This document shows, in pieces, positions 7,535-17,522 of a DNA stretch of 64,000 nt. Both the position numbers and the translations under genes were made by a program. Source of the DNA: Myxococcales bacterium (GTDB lineage Bacteria; Myxococcota_A; Polyangia; Haliangiales; Haliangiaceae); assembly GCA_016707895.1 (NCBI GenBank), contig JADJGV010000012.1:184001-248000 (forward strand), read 5' to 3'. The notes under the pieces were generated by a model, which saw only the letters and a program-made list of their open reading frames with translations, was not told the DNA's origin and ran no database searches. Every line of letters begins with the position of its first letter. The stretch's first letter is position 1.

Positions 7535-8410
7535 ATGCAGACCGACGACGCGATCGCCGACACCACCGAGGCCGTGCTCGAGCCGGTCAGCAGCTGGTGG
7601 CTCTCGGGCACGCCCCTCGAGACCGAACACCAGCGGCTGATGCGCCGCCGCCAGATCGAGATCCCGTGGGCCCAGTCGGGCGCCGCGGCGCTCGCCCCCG
7701 AGGAGCGCCAGCGCCTCGGCGAGACCTGGACCCGGCGCGCCGCGGCCGAGTACCTGGCGGTGTCGACGTTCTCGGTGCTGGCGATCGATCTGGTCGCCGC
7801 CGCCGCGCCGGCCGACGTGCTGAGCCTGTGCCTGCGGGCCGGCATCGACGAGGTGCGCCACGCCGAGCTGTGCCTGCGGATGGTCGAGATCTACGCCGGC
7901 AAGCGCATCCTGCCGCCCGCCGGCATGTCGAGCCTGCCCGACGATCCCAAGCGGCCCAAGCTGCACCAGGCGCTGGCCAACACGATGCTGGTGTCTTGCG
8001 TGTCGGAGACCTACGCCACGACCGTGCTGTCGGCGACCCGCGATCTGACGACCGACGTCTGCGCCCAGGAGGTGCTGACCTCGATCTACTCCGACGAGGT
8101 GATGCACGCGCGGCTGGGCTGGTCGTACCTGCGCTACGCGCTGGATCGCGGCGGCGACGGCGCCAAGGCCGCGGCCGCCGCGATGGTGCCGATCGCGCTG
8201 CGCGGCGTGGCCACGGTGGTCGAGCGCGAGCGGCCGATCGGCGCGGTGACCGACGCGGTGCGCGGCCACGGCCTGATGACCCCGGCCGAGGAGCGGCAGG
8301 TGTTCTCGGCGTGCGTGCGCGAGGTGCTGGTGCCGGGCTTCACGGCGCTCGGCATCGACTGCGGCACCGCGACCGACGACTACGGCGCGACCTGGGCGGA
8401 GGCGGCGTGA
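7535..8410 (+). CDS. Ferritin-like domain protein
   Basis: 291 residues of a four-helix ferritin-like fold. Metal ligands can be placed as two repeats: E72 with E106-V-R-H109 (in IDEVRHAE), and E158 with E188-V-M-H191 (in YSDEVMHARLGWSY). This is the di-iron carboxylate pattern E...ExxH twice. The substrate is unknown; such proteins range from iron storage to oxidases. It overlaps the following lipoprotein gene by four bases (GTGA), so they form an operon. Confidence 0.85.
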   Translation: MQTDDAIADTTEAVLEPVSSWWLSGTPLETEHQRLMRRRQIEIPWAQSGAAALAPEERQRLGETWTRRAAAEYLAVSTFSVLAIDLVAAAAPADVLSLCLRAGIDEVRHAELCLRMVEIYAGKRILPPAGMSSLPDDPKRPKLHQALANTMLVSCVSETYATTVLSATRDLTTDVCAQEVLTSIYSDEVMHARLGWSYLRYALDRGGDGAKAAAAAMVPIALRGVATVVERERPIGAVTDAVRGHGLMTPAEERQVFSACVREVLVPGFTALGIDCGTATDDYGATWAEAA

Positions 8411-9024
8411 AGGCGGCGGCGCTGCTGGCGCTGGCGCTGGCGACCGGCTGCGGCGGCGCCGGCGCGATCAAGAACCCGTCGGGCGATCCGTGGCCGCCGG
8501 CCCCGCTGCCGCGCTCGCTGGCCGAGCGCGTGGTCTGGGACTTCGAGCACGCGACCTTGGCCGGCCCGGAGCGCTGGATCGAGCTGTTCGACTTCACCGA
8601 GGTCGGCGCGTTCGAGATCTTGCTGCGCCGCTACGATCTGCTCGGCCGCTTGACCGACCTCACCGACGACGAGAAGGCCGAGCTGGCCGCCGAGGACGGC
8701 ACGCCCTACCCGCCCGAGCGCGAGCGGCGCAACGTCGGCAGGTTCTACAAGCTGCTGGCGCAGCGCACGGTCGGCACCGGCGGCTGCGCCGGGGCCGCGC
8801 CGCACTGGGCGTACAACCGCAAGCTCGGCGAGATGTTCGAGCCGCTGCCGCCGGGCCACGAGGCCTACGAGCCGCTGCGCCAGCGCATCAACGCGCAGCT
8901 CGAGGGCGGCGGCGTGATCGGCATCCGCTGCCGCGGCGGCGCCAAGGGCCTGGCGCTGGTGTACAGCCCGCGGCGCAGCGCGCGCGGCTACGCGATCGTC
9001 ACGATCTACGACGACGGCCCGTAG
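8407..9024 (+). CDS. Small lipoprotein
   Basis: 205 residues from a GTG that overlaps the ferritin-like gene stop. The signal ends in the lipobox ATGC (cysteine at residue 15). The mature part is charged and mixed (LAERVVWDFEHATLAGPERW, LTDLTDDEKAELAAEDG) with a single later pair of cysteines. No family was recognised. Its 3' end overlaps the convergent patatin gene by 19 bases. Confidence 0.75.
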   Translation: MKAAALLALALATGCGGAGAIKNPSGDPWPPAPLPRSLAERVVWDFEHATLAGPERWIELFDFTEVGAFEILLRRYDLLGRLTDLTDDEKAELAAEDGTPYPPERERRNVGRFYKLLAQRTVGTGGCAGAAPHWAYNRKLGEMFEPLPPGHEAYEPLRQRINAQLEGGGVIGIRCRGGAKGLALVYSPRRSARGYAIVTIYDDGP

Positions 9025-9761
9025 AGCGCCGGCAGCGCGGCCTGCGCCGCGGCGCGCCCGGCGGCGATCGCCCCCGCCATCGCGGCGCGCTCGAGGGTCC
9101 ACGGCCGCACCGCCAGCGGCGCCAGCGGATGGATCGTCACCACCCGCACGCCGGGCGGCGCGACGTCCGCGGGCCGCACCCGCGGCCCCAGCACGCGGGG
9201 CCGCGCGGTGCCATCGGCCGCCGGCACCACGGCGAGGATCGTCGTCGCGCCGCGCGCCGCCGCCGCGCCCAGCGGGAGGTTGTCGCGGGCGCCGCCGTCG
9301 AACACCAGCGCGCCGTCGATCCGCACCGGCCGGCCGTACAGCACCGGCACGAAGCACGAGCCCAGCACCGCGCGCACGAAGTCGGGCTCGCGGCGGCTCG
9401 ACAGCACGACGGTGGCGCGATCGCGCAGCCGGGTCACGGTGCACAGCGCCTCGGCCGGCGCGGCGCGCAGATCGCCGGCGCCCAGCGCCGCCCGCAGCGC
9501 GTCGCCGACGATCGCCGACATCGCGAACGGCGACCGGTTGGCCAGCGCGTCGCGCCAGCGCACGATCGAGCCGCCCGCCACCGCCTGCCACAGCGCCGGC
9601 AGCTCGGGCGCGCGCCCCGCCGCCCACGCCGCGCACACGATGCTGCCCGACGACGCGCCCGCGGCCAGCGCCGGCCGCACGCCCAGCCGATCGAGCTCGG
9701 CCACCACGCCCGCCGCGAACGCCGCGCGGTTGGCGCAGCCCTCGATCACCAGCGCGAGCAC
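9006..9761 (-). CDS. Patatin-like phospholipase with degenerate oxyanion loop
   Basis: 251 residues. The catalytic dyad is visible: the nucleophile motif GASSGS (serine elbow G-x-S-x-G) near residue 37 and the aspartate in FDGGARDNLP. The glycine-rich oxyanion loop, normally GGGxRG, reads EGCANRAAF. The closest shape is the YjjU-type patatin (VVEGGGMRGIFTAGVL). Lipid acyl hydrolase activity is plausible but the altered loop makes it uncertain. The gene lies three bases after the upstream minus-strand gene's stop, so the two are probably co-transcribed. Confidence 0.85.
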   Translation of the reverse strand: MLALVIEGCANRAAFAAGVVAELDRLGVRPALAAGASSGSIVCAAWAAGRAPELPALWQAVAGGSIVRWRDALANRSPFAMSAIVGDALRAALGAGDLRAAPAEALCTVTRLRDRATVVLSSRREPDFVRAVLGSCFVPVLYGRPVRIDGALVFDGGARDNLPLGAAAARGATTILAVVPAADGTARPRVLGPRVRPADVAPPGVRVVTIHPLAPLAVRPWTLERAAMAGAIAAGRAAAQAALPALYGPSS

Positions 9762-9764
9762 GCG

Positions 9765-10394
9765 CTACTTGAGCTTGAGCTTGGCGCGGAAGTTCACCAG
9801 GAACGCGGCCTCGACCGCCTGGTAGTGCGTGCCCTGATCGTTGGCGACCACGCCCGGGCCGCTCTTGAAGTAGTAGCCGCCGGACACGGGCACCACGAAG
9901 CCCAGCGAGAACAGCGGCCCGAGGTTGAAGCCGGCGCCGAACTTGGCCTCGAGCAAGAAGCCCTTGTCGGTGATCTCGCTGTTGTCGAGCGGCGGCATGA
10001 CCTGCTGGCCGGTGCCGACGCCGAAGCCCAGCCCGAGCCCGGCCTCGAAGTAGCCGCGCGGCCGGCCGTGGGGCTTGCCCGGCGGCGCCGCCGGGACGCC
10101 GAGGTCGACGTCGACGTCCATGCCGGTCATGAACTGGGTCCAGGTGCCGAGCAGCCCGCCGTCGGTGTACTGGTGGTGCTGGACCCACACGTCGACGAAC
10201 AGCACCTCGACGCCGACCAGCCCGCCGTAGCCGCCGCCGCGGGCCTTCTTCTGGAAGGCGTTGTCCTGCTGATCGCCCGCCACCCCGGCGCCGCCGGCCC
10301 CGCCGCCGTGGGCCTCGAGGCGCAGGCTCAGCAGATCGGCGTGGGCGGGAGCGGCCGCGAGGGCGACCGCCACGATCGGGAGGAGTCGTCGCAT
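9765..10394 (-). CDS. Exported surface protein, probable outer-membrane beta-barrel
   Basis: 209 residues from ATG 10394, chosen because it starts a good signal peptide (MRRLLPIVAVALAAAPAHA). The mature part alternates glycine/aromatic beta segments (GGGYGGLVGVEVLFVDVWVQ, GYFEAGLGLGFGVG, FSLGFVVPVSGGYYF) and ends in LVNFRAKLKLK, like small barrels or barrel-associated proteins. A TACACT element lies 6 bases before the ATG. No named family was recognised. The patatin-like gene follows after three bases. Confidence 0.75.
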   Translation of the reverse strand: MRRLLPIVAVALAAAPAHADLLSLRLEAHGGGAGGAGVAGDQQDNAFQKKARGGGYGGLVGVEVLFVDVWVQHHQYTDGGLLGTWTQFMTGMDVDVDLGVPAAPPGKPHGRPRGYFEAGLGLGFGVGTGQQVMPPLDNSEITDKGFLLEAKFGAGFNLGPLFSLGFVVPVSGGYYFKSGPGVVANDQGTHYQAVEAAFLVNFRAKLKLK

Positions 10395-10400
10395 CGGCGC

Positions 10401-10406
10401 AGTGTA
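10401..10406 (-). promoter_or_regulatory. TACACT -10 element, leaderless type
   Basis: Minus-strand TACACT followed by GCGCCG and then the ATG at 10394. The spacing of 6 bases leaves no room for a leader. Confidence 0.5.
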
Positions 10407-10501
10407 GCGCGCCGCGGCGGTCGCCGTCGCGTGGCCGGCATCACGCATCGTGATTGACCGGCGCCGGCGCGAGTTGCTACCGTCGCCAGTCGAGGATCGC
10501 G

Positions 10502-11065
10502 GTGTCGCGCTTGGCCATCGCCCACGCTTCGATCGACGTCGCCTCGGTCGCGATCGGCGCTGCGCTGGTCGTGACCGCGGCGGTGATCGCGTGGCTGCTC
10601 CGCCGCCGCCCGCCCGCGACCACCGCCGCGCCGCCGCCGCCCCTGCCCCGCCCGCCGTCCCGCCCGCCGTCGGTCGCGCTCGCGCGCCCCCGGCGCCGCG
10701 TCACCGGCGCCGGCCTCGAGGTCGCCACCGTCGGCATGGTGTGCCCGACCTGCCGCACCGAGTACGCCGGCATGCTGTACTGCCAGCGCGACGCCCGCCG
10801 GCTGGTCGCCGCCGACGAGATGCTGACCGGCCGCTCGACCGGCGGCATGTGCCCGCGCTGCGGTCGCGCGTTCGAGCCCGGGCTGCGCCGCTGCCCGCAC
10901 GACGGCGCCGAGCTGGTGCCGCCGTCGGCGTACCGCGCGACCCGGCCCGCCGATCCGGCGCCGACCGGCGTGCTGGCCAAGGTGTGCCCGGTGTGCCGGC
11001 ACCGCTACGATCTGTCGGCGCGCTTCTGCGGCAAGGACGGCCACGACCTGGTCGTCGTGAATTGA
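10502..11065 (+). CDS. Membrane protein with three zinc ribbons
   Basis: 187 residues from GTG 10502, which has a GAGG ribosome-binding site six bases upstream. One N-terminal transmembrane helix (VASVAIGAALVVTAAVIAWLL) is followed by a Pro-rich linker. Then come three double-cysteine units: CPTC...YCQRDA, CPRC...CPHDG and CPVC...FCGKDG. The repeated end C-x-x-D-G/A is typical of small zinc ribbons used as protein-binding modules. It sits at the edge of a patch of FHA, kinase and phosphatase genes that share similar ribbons, so a scaffold role there is an inference. Confidence 0.8.
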   Translation: MSRLAIAHASIDVASVAIGAALVVTAAVIAWLLRRRPPATTAAPPPPLPRPPSRPPSVALARPRRRVTGAGLEVATVGMVCPTCRTEYAGMLYCQRDARRLVAADEMLTGRSTGGMCPRCGRAFEPGLRRCPHDGAELVPPSAYRATRPADPAPTGVLAKVCPVCRHRYDLSARFCGKDGHDLVVVN

Positions 11066-11102
11066 CGCGCGGAAATCGATCGACTTCCGCCGGCCGCGGC
11101 CC

Positions 11103-11108
11103 TACGTT
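11103..11108 (+). promoter_or_regulatory. TACGTT -10 element
   Basis: TACGTT lies 9 bases (CCGCGCGCC) before ATG 11118, without a ribosome-binding site. Confidence 0.45.
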
Positions 11109-11117
11109 CCGCGCGCC

Positions 11118-12824
11118 ATGCCCGACCTCGTGATCGGCAGCCGCCGCGCGTCGCCGCAGCGCGCGCTGCGCACCACCGGCCTGCTGGTCGCGCTGGTGGT
11201 CACGGCGTTCGTGGTCGCGTGGTTCATCTACCGCCGCTCGGTGGCGTACGAGGTGCCGAGCGGCGAGCCGGTGGCCTCGCCGATCGAGCTCGAGCAGACC
11301 GCCGGCGCCGGCACCCGCCTGCGCTGGGCCGACGCCAGCCTCAGCTACCGCAACAACCTGGTGGTGCTGCGCGCCAGCGGCGAGCCGTTCGCGATCGGCG
11401 CCGCCCAGGGCCGGCTCCTCGCCGAGCGCCTGCCGGCGATGGCGCGCGCGTGGGCGCCGACGATCGACGCGCTGGCCGGCACCGGCGGCTGGTTCGGCGG
11501 GTGGACCAAGGGCATGCGCAAGGACTGGCGGCTGCGCTTCATCGACGACGGCGTGACCGAGCCGCACCGGCGCGCGCTGGCCGGGCTGGTGCGCGGCGCC
11601 GCGCTGTCGGGCGTCGACCTCAGCTACACCGAGGCGCTGCGCGACGCCGCCGCCCTCGACGTCGGCCTGCCCGCGAGCTGGACCGCCGAGGCCCAGACCC
11701 GCAACCTGACCCGGGGCCTCACCGTCGTCGCGCCGCAAGCGCCGACCGGCGACCGGCTGCTGGTCGGGCGCAGCTTCGCGCTGCCCGGCCTCGGCGACGG
11801 CGGCGACGCGGCGGCGGTGCCGGTGATCACGATCGCCCGCCCCACCGGCCGCCTGGCCTGGGCCGGCGTCGGCTGGCCGGGCCTGGTCGGCGTCGTCACC
11901 GGCATCAACTCGGCCGGCCTGGTGGTCGCGATCCACCCGACCCGCACCCGCGACGTGCGCTCGGCGCGCGGCGCGCTGCCGATCGCGCTGCTGGCCAAGG
12001 ACGTCCTCGAGGAGGCCGCCGACCTCGACGCCGCGATCAAGAAGATCGAGGCCACGCCGACCTTGGGCGCGGCGGCGTTCGTGGTCATCGACGGCGCCCA
12101 CGGCCACTGGGCGGTGATCGATCGCAGCCCGACCAAGAGCGGCGTGCGCCGCGACCCGGCCAGCCGCGCGGTCGGCGACGTGCTGGGGTCGACCGCGTTC
12201 ACCGACGATCCCGAGAACGATCGCCAGGGCCGCAGCTCGGCCTCGGTCGAGCGCGCCGCGCGCGCGGCGCAGCTGGCGGCCCAGCCGATCGCCGACGTCG
12301 CCGCGCTGGCCGGGCTGCTGCGCGACCGGCGCTCGACGTTCGACGCCGGACTGCCGCTGGGGCACCGCGCGGCGATCGACGACGCCGCCGCCGTCCACGT
12401 CGTCGTGTTCGACCCGCAGTCGCTGCAGATGTGGGTCGCGGGCGGCGGCGCCGGCGAGCGCATGCGCGGCTTCGACCTGCGCCACGAGCTCCGCGGCGAG
12501 GGCGATCGGCCGATGCCGCCGCCCGACATCGACGGCGCGATCGATCTCGATCCGACGCAGCTCGACGCGGTCCGCGCGGCCCGCGCCGCGCTGCGCGCGG
12601 CCCGCGCCGCGCTGCGCACCGTCGGCCGCGGCCGCGCCGCCGAGCACCTGGCCCGCGCGCTGGCGCTGGCGCCCAACCTGCCCGAGGCCGCCGTGCTCGC
12701 GGCCACCCTGGCCGACGCCCGCGGCGATCGCCAGGCCGCGCAGGCGGCGTGGCGGCGGTGGTTCGAGCTGGGCGCCGACGACCCGGGCCTGGCCGCCACC
12801 CTCGGCTCGCGCGTGTCACCGTAG
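11118..12824 (+). CDS. C45/acyltransferase-like (Ntn-type) membrane protein, nucleophile not visible
   Basis: 568 residues. An N-terminal transmembrane helix (GLLVALVVTAFVVAWFIY) is followed by a region resembling the peptidase C45 / acyl-CoA:6-APA acyltransferase superfamily. This includes FAIGAAQGRLLAERLP near residue 92, GDRLLVGRSFALPG, GWPGLVGVVTGINSAGLVVA and DVLEEAADLDAAI. In active members a cysteine opens the second half (GCT...) just before the GRN/GRS strand; here that stretch reads RGLTVVAPQAP, with no cysteine. The C-terminal 110 residues are an alanine-rich TPR-like helical tail. Activity is therefore doubtful. Confidence 0.7.
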   Translation: MPDLVIGSRRASPQRALRTTGLLVALVVTAFVVAWFIYRRSVAYEVPSGEPVASPIELEQTAGAGTRLRWADASLSYRNNLVVLRASGEPFAIGAAQGRLLAERLPAMARAWAPTIDALAGTGGWFGGWTKGMRKDWRLRFIDDGVTEPHRRALAGLVRGAALSGVDLSYTEALRDAAALDVGLPASWTAEAQTRNLTRGLTVVAPQAPTGDRLLVGRSFALPGLGDGGDAAAVPVITIARPTGRLAWAGVGWPGLVGVVTGINSAGLVVAIHPTRTRDVRSARGALPIALLAKDVLEEAADLDAAIKKIEATPTLGAAAFVVIDGAHGHWAVIDRSPTKSGVRRDPASRAVGDVLGSTAFTDDPENDRQGRSSASVERAARAAQLAAQPIADVAALAGLLRDRRSTFDAGLPLGHRAAIDDAAAVHVVVFDPQSLQMWVAGGGAGERMRGFDLRHELRGEGDRPMPPPDIDGAIDLDPTQLDAVRAARAALRAARAALRTVGRGRAAEHLARALALAPNLPEAAVLAATLADARGDRQAAQAAWRRWFELGADDPGLAATLGSRVSP

Positions 12825-12847
12825 ACCCACGCCGCGAGTTGTGGTGT

Positions 12848-13318
12848 ATGTCGAGCATGAGTGACGCGCGTCCGCCGCTGGTGATCGTCGATCACCTCGC
12901 CGGCTCGCGCCGCGGCCAGCGCCAGGAGCTGTCCGCCACCAGCCGGGCCCGGTTCGGCCGCCACCCCGACTGCGAGGTCTCGTTCGACGCCCACCGCGAC
13001 ATCGACGCGTCGTCGCGCCACGCCGAGCTGCGGCCGGCGGAGCGGGCCTGGGTGCTGGTCGATCTCGGCAGCTCCAACGGCACCTTCGTCGACGGCCAGC
13101 GCGTGACCGAGCTGGCGGTGGCCGCCGGCGTCGCCCACACCATCGAGTTCGGCCCCGGCGGGCCACGGGTCCGGCTGTTCATCGGCGAGCCTGACGCCGT
13201 CGCGTCGCTGCCGGCCCCGACCCTGGCCGAGCCGCGCCGGCGGGTGCCGACCTGGGTCGCGATCGCCGCCGCGGCGGTGCTGGTGGTGGCGGTGGCGGCC
13301 TGGCTGGTGTTCGGCTAA
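12848..13318 (+). CDS. FHA-domain protein with C-terminal membrane anchor
   Basis: 156 residues. An FHA phosphothreonine-binding domain spans about residues 10-110, with the diagnostic GRHPDCEVSFD, SSRHAEL and DLGSSNGTFVDGQRV. A short Pro/Arg linker leads to one C-terminal transmembrane helix (AIAAAAVLVVAVAAWLVF). The cytoplasmic FHA domain would recruit a phosphorylated partner to the membrane. The Ser/Thr kinase next door (13438) is the obvious candidate source of phosphothreonine. An ATG at 12857 is an alternative start. Confidence 0.88.
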   Translation: MSSMSDARPPLVIVDHLAGSRRGQRQELSATSRARFGRHPDCEVSFDAHRDIDASSRHAELRPAERAWVLVDLGSSNGTFVDGQRVTELAVAAGVAHTIEFGPGGPRVRLFIGEPDAVASLPAPTLAEPRRRVPTWVAIAAAAVLVVAVAAWLVFG

Positions 13319-13437
13319 CCGACCACGGACGAAAATTCCGCGCCGCCCCGATCGCGGGCGGCGCCGGCCGCGCCACCGGCGCGAAAAGTCGGTCAGCTTC
13401 GTGCGTCGGCCGGCAAGTTGCGCGACAATCGGCAGGG

Positions 13438-14862
<1,425 letters not shown>

Positions 14863-14870
14863 AGCGCGGA

Positions 14871-15959
14871 TCAGCCCGCCAGCCACCAGCCCAGCGCGCC
14901 GGCGATCAACGCGGCGGCGATCAGCCCGAGCAGGCGCAGCGTCTTGCCGGGCGCCGGCGGCGGCGGCGCCAGCGCGGGCAGCCGCGCGCCCACCACCACC
15001 GGGTGCCGCCCGGTCGCCGGCACCACCGGCGGGCCCGGATCGTCGCCGATGCCGGCCTGCGCCGCCAGCCGCCGCACGACGTAGGAGGTCGACGTCAGCG
15101 CGCGCTCGCCCTGCTCGCGCGGATCGAACTCGACGAACTTCGGCGACGGCCCGTCGGGCGCCGCGGCCGGCAGCGCGTCGCCGTCGACGTCGAGCACCAC
15201 CGCGGTGATGTTGTCGCTGCCGCCGGCGGCGCACGCCGCGTCGCACAGCATCCGCGCCACCGCCGCCGGCCCGCCGCGGCTCTCGAGGATCGCGGCCATC
15301 GTCGGCCCGCCGAGGTGGTTGTACAGGCCGTCGGAGCACACCAGCACCCGATCGCCGCGGCACAGCGGCACCATCGACAGCGACGGCTCGACGTCGGGGT
15401 TGACCCCGAGCGCCTGCAAGATCGTCGAGCCGCCGGCCAGGGCGGCCTCGAGCGGATCGCGCCCGGCGCCGACCAGCGCCGAGGTCAACGTCTGGTCGCG
15501 GGTGAGCTGGGTCAGCGCGCCGGCGCGGCACACGTAGACCCGCGAGTCGCCGACCTGCGCGCACACCAGCCGGCCGCCGGCGACGCCGACCGCCGACAGC
15601 GTCGTGCCCATGCCGCGCAGGCTGGGCTCGCGCTCGGCCTCGTCGTAGACGCGCTGGTTGGCGACCCGCACCGCGCGGCGCAGGAGCCGGGCGAACACCT
15701 CGGGGTCGTCGGTGGCGTGGTCGGCGACCAGCTCGCGCCACGTCGCCCGCGCCGCCAGCTCCGAGGCCACGTCGCCGCCGGCCGCGCCGCCCATGCCGTC
15801 GCAGACGATCGCGCACAGGCCGCGGGGCCCGGCCGCGGTGAGCGCGCCCTCGCCGTCGAACAGCCGCTCGCGGTCGAGATCACCGAGCGCGAACGAGTCT
15901 TCGTTGCGCTCGCGGATGCGGCCGCGGTCGGTGGCGCCCGAGCCGATCACCGCGAGCAC
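14871..15959 (-). CDS. PP2C-family protein phosphatase with membrane anchor
   Basis: 362 residues. The PPM/PP2C metal-binding motifs are present: RGRIRERNEDSF near the N-terminus, CDGMGGAAGG, GTTLSAVGVAGG, QVGDSRVYV, CSDGLYNHL and GSDNITAVVLDV. A Pro-rich linker leads to one C-terminal transmembrane helix (LLGLIAAALIAGALGWWLA). This Mn/Mg-dependent phosphatase removes phosphate from Ser/Thr. It begins six bases after the FHA/zinc-ribbon gene stop, so both are in one operon, facing the kinase gene at 13438. Confidence 0.93.
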   Translation of the reverse strand: MLAVIGSGATDRGRIRERNEDSFALGDLDRERLFDGEGALTAAGPRGLCAIVCDGMGGAAGGDVASELAARATWRELVADHATDDPEVFARLLRRAVRVANQRVYDEAEREPSLRGMGTTLSAVGVAGGRLVCAQVGDSRVYVCRAGALTQLTRDQTLTSALVGAGRDPLEAALAGGSTILQALGVNPDVEPSLSMVPLCRGDRVLVCSDGLYNHLGGPTMAAILESRGGPAAVARMLCDAACAAGGSDNITAVVLDVDGDALPAAAPDGPSPKFVEFDPREQGERALTSTSYVVRRLAAQAGIGDDPGPPVVPATGRHPVVVGARLPALAPPPPAPGKTLRLLGLIAAALIAGALGWWLAG

Positions 15960-15965
15960 CCGGGG

Positions 15966-17402
15966 TCACCGCCGCAGCTCGATGCGGAACAGCTGATCGC
16001 CCATGCGCACGTGCTCGCCGGCGCGGATGGTCAGCGGCGCGGTCAGGCGCACGAAGGTGCCGTTCGAGCTGTTGAGGTCGGTGATCGTCGCGCGCTGGCC
16101 GTCCCAGGTGATCGTGCAGTGCCGGCGCGACAGGAACGCGTCGTCGGCGAAGACCAGATCGCCCTCCTCGCGCCCGATCACCACCTCGTCGTCGGCGAGG
16201 TGGCGGACGTCGCGCACGCCGCCCGACGGCAGGAGCTGCGACAGCCGGCCCCACGGCTCGCGCGGCGGCGAGCCGAACATCGCCACCCCGTGGCGGACCA
16301 GCGCCGGTGGGTTCCGCTCGTCGGGATCGAGCCGCTCGAAGCGCAGCACCTCGCGACCGATCAGCACGATCGTGCCGTGGGTCAGCTCGAACGGGCGATC
16401 GATCTTGCGGAACACGCCGTTGAGCGTGTCGACCGGCGTGACCTTGATGGCGTCGCCGGCCAGCTCGAGCCGCGCGTGGTGGCGCGCCAGGAAGCGATCT
16501 TGCTCGATCGAGATGTCGGCGCCGGTGCGGCCGAAGACGACGAAGTCGCCGGCCAGCGGGTAGCGCTCGCCGTCGGTGCCGTCGCGGTTGACCGACACCG
16601 CCTGGCCCCACGGCGCGGGTTGCGCCGGCGGCTGCGCGCGCAGGCGCGCCACCTCGGCCGACGGCGCGGCCAGGGTCGCTCCTTGCACGTCGACCGCCGG
16701 CCCGGCGGGCGGCGGCGTCGGCACCGACGCGGCGGGCGCGCCGACGCGGAAGCCGCACTGCTGACAGAACGCGAAGCCCGGCTGCACCGGCGCGTTGCAG
16801 CGCGGACAGCTCGAGACGCCGGGCGCGGGGCCGCCCATCGGCGGGCCGCCCATCGGGCCACCCATCGGCGGGCCGCCCATCGGGCCACCCATCGGCGGCG
16901 GACCGCCCATCGGCGGGCCACCCATCGGGCCGCCCATCGGCGGGCCACCCATCGGGCCGCCCATCGGCGGGCCACCCATCGGGCCGCCCATCGGCGGGCC
17001 ACCCATCGGGCTGCCCATCGGCGAGCCACCCATCGGGCCACCCATCGGCGGGCCACCCATCGGGCCGCCCATCGGCGGGCCACCCATCGGCGGGCCACCC
17101 ATCGGCGGGCCCATCATGCCGGGCGGCGGCGGCGGGGGCGCCATCGCGGGCGGCGGCGCGCCGCCGAGGTACGGCGTCGGCAAGATCCCGGGCGCCGACG
17201 CGGCGAGCACGGTGCCGCAGTTGCGGCAGAAGCGCATCGACGGCGGGTTCTCGGTCCGGCAGGCCGGACAGGTCACGAGCAACCCCGGCGGCGCCGCCGG
17301 AGTCGAACCCGGATACGGCGCCGGTCCGACGAGCGACGTGCCACAGTTGAGGCAGAAGCCAGCCCCTTGCGGATTATCGTGACCACACTTCGAGCAACGC
17401 AC
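15966..17402 (-). CDS. Zinc-ribbon protein with GPPMGG repeats and two FHA domains
   Basis: 478 residues from a GTG that starts VRCSKCGHDNPQGAGFC. Three zinc ribbons (CSKC...CLNC, CPAC...CRNC, CPRC...CQQC) are separated by a Pro/Gly/Met repeat of about 95 residues. Two FHA domains follow: the first with FGRTGADISIEQ...ARHHARL, the second with IGREEGDLVF...SRRHCTI...DLNSSNGTF. Such proteins bind phosphothreonine through FHA and assemble partners through ribbons. It is co-transcribed with the PP2C phosphatase (six-base gap). The frame is open 30 bases further upstream to a TTG, but the GTG places the first ribbon at the N-terminus. Confidence 0.88.
   Translation of the reverse strand: MRCSKCGHDNPQGAGFCLNCGTSLVGPAPYPGSTPAAPPGLLVTCPACRTENPPSMRFCRNCGTVLAASAPGILPTPYLGGAPPPAMAPPPPPPGMMGPPMGGPPMGGPPMGGPMGGPPMGGPMGGSPMGSPMGGPPMGGPMGGPPMGGPMGGPPMGGPMGGPPMGGPPPMGGPMGGPPMGGPMGGPPMGGPAPGVSSCPRCNAPVQPGFAFCQQCGFRVGAPAASVPTPPPAGPAVDVQGATLAAPSAEVARLRAQPPAQPAPWGQAVSVNRDGTDGERYPLAGDFVVFGRTGADISIEQDRFLARHHARLELAGDAIKVTPVDTLNGVFRKIDRPFELTHGTIVLIGREVLRFERLDPDERNPPALVRHGVAMFGSPPREPWGRLSQLLPSGGVRDVRHLADDEVVIGREEGDLVFADDAFLSRRHCTITWDGQRATITDLNSSNGTFVRLTAPLTIRAGEHVRMGDQLFRIELRR
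16835..17116 (-). repeat. Minisatellite encoding GPPMGG/GGPPM repeats
   Basis: Tandem copies built from GGGCCACCCATC and GGCGGGCCGCCCATC (plus-strand reading), about 27 bases per double unit and roughly ten double units. They encode Met-Gly-Gly-Pro-Pro repeats inside the FHA/zinc-ribbon protein. The units are nearly identical at the DNA level, which indicates recent expansion. Confidence 0.88.
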
Positions 17403-17522
17403 GGTCGAGGACCCAAGCCTACCAAGAACCAACCGCCCGCTGGGCCTGTCGGGACCGAGAATGCAACCTCGACCGCGGGTTTACACGGGGCCGCCGGACT
17501 TGCTAAGACGCCTCCCGTCCCG

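Noticed and set aside
7064..8410. A single gene fusing the Gly-Ser protein to the ferritin-like protein
   Set aside because: The fused stretch after the slip (Gly-Ile repeats, then Ala/Gln/Arg-rich residues) is unnatural. The proper C-terminus of the first gene exists one frame over and the ferritin-like gene has its own promoter element and ATG.
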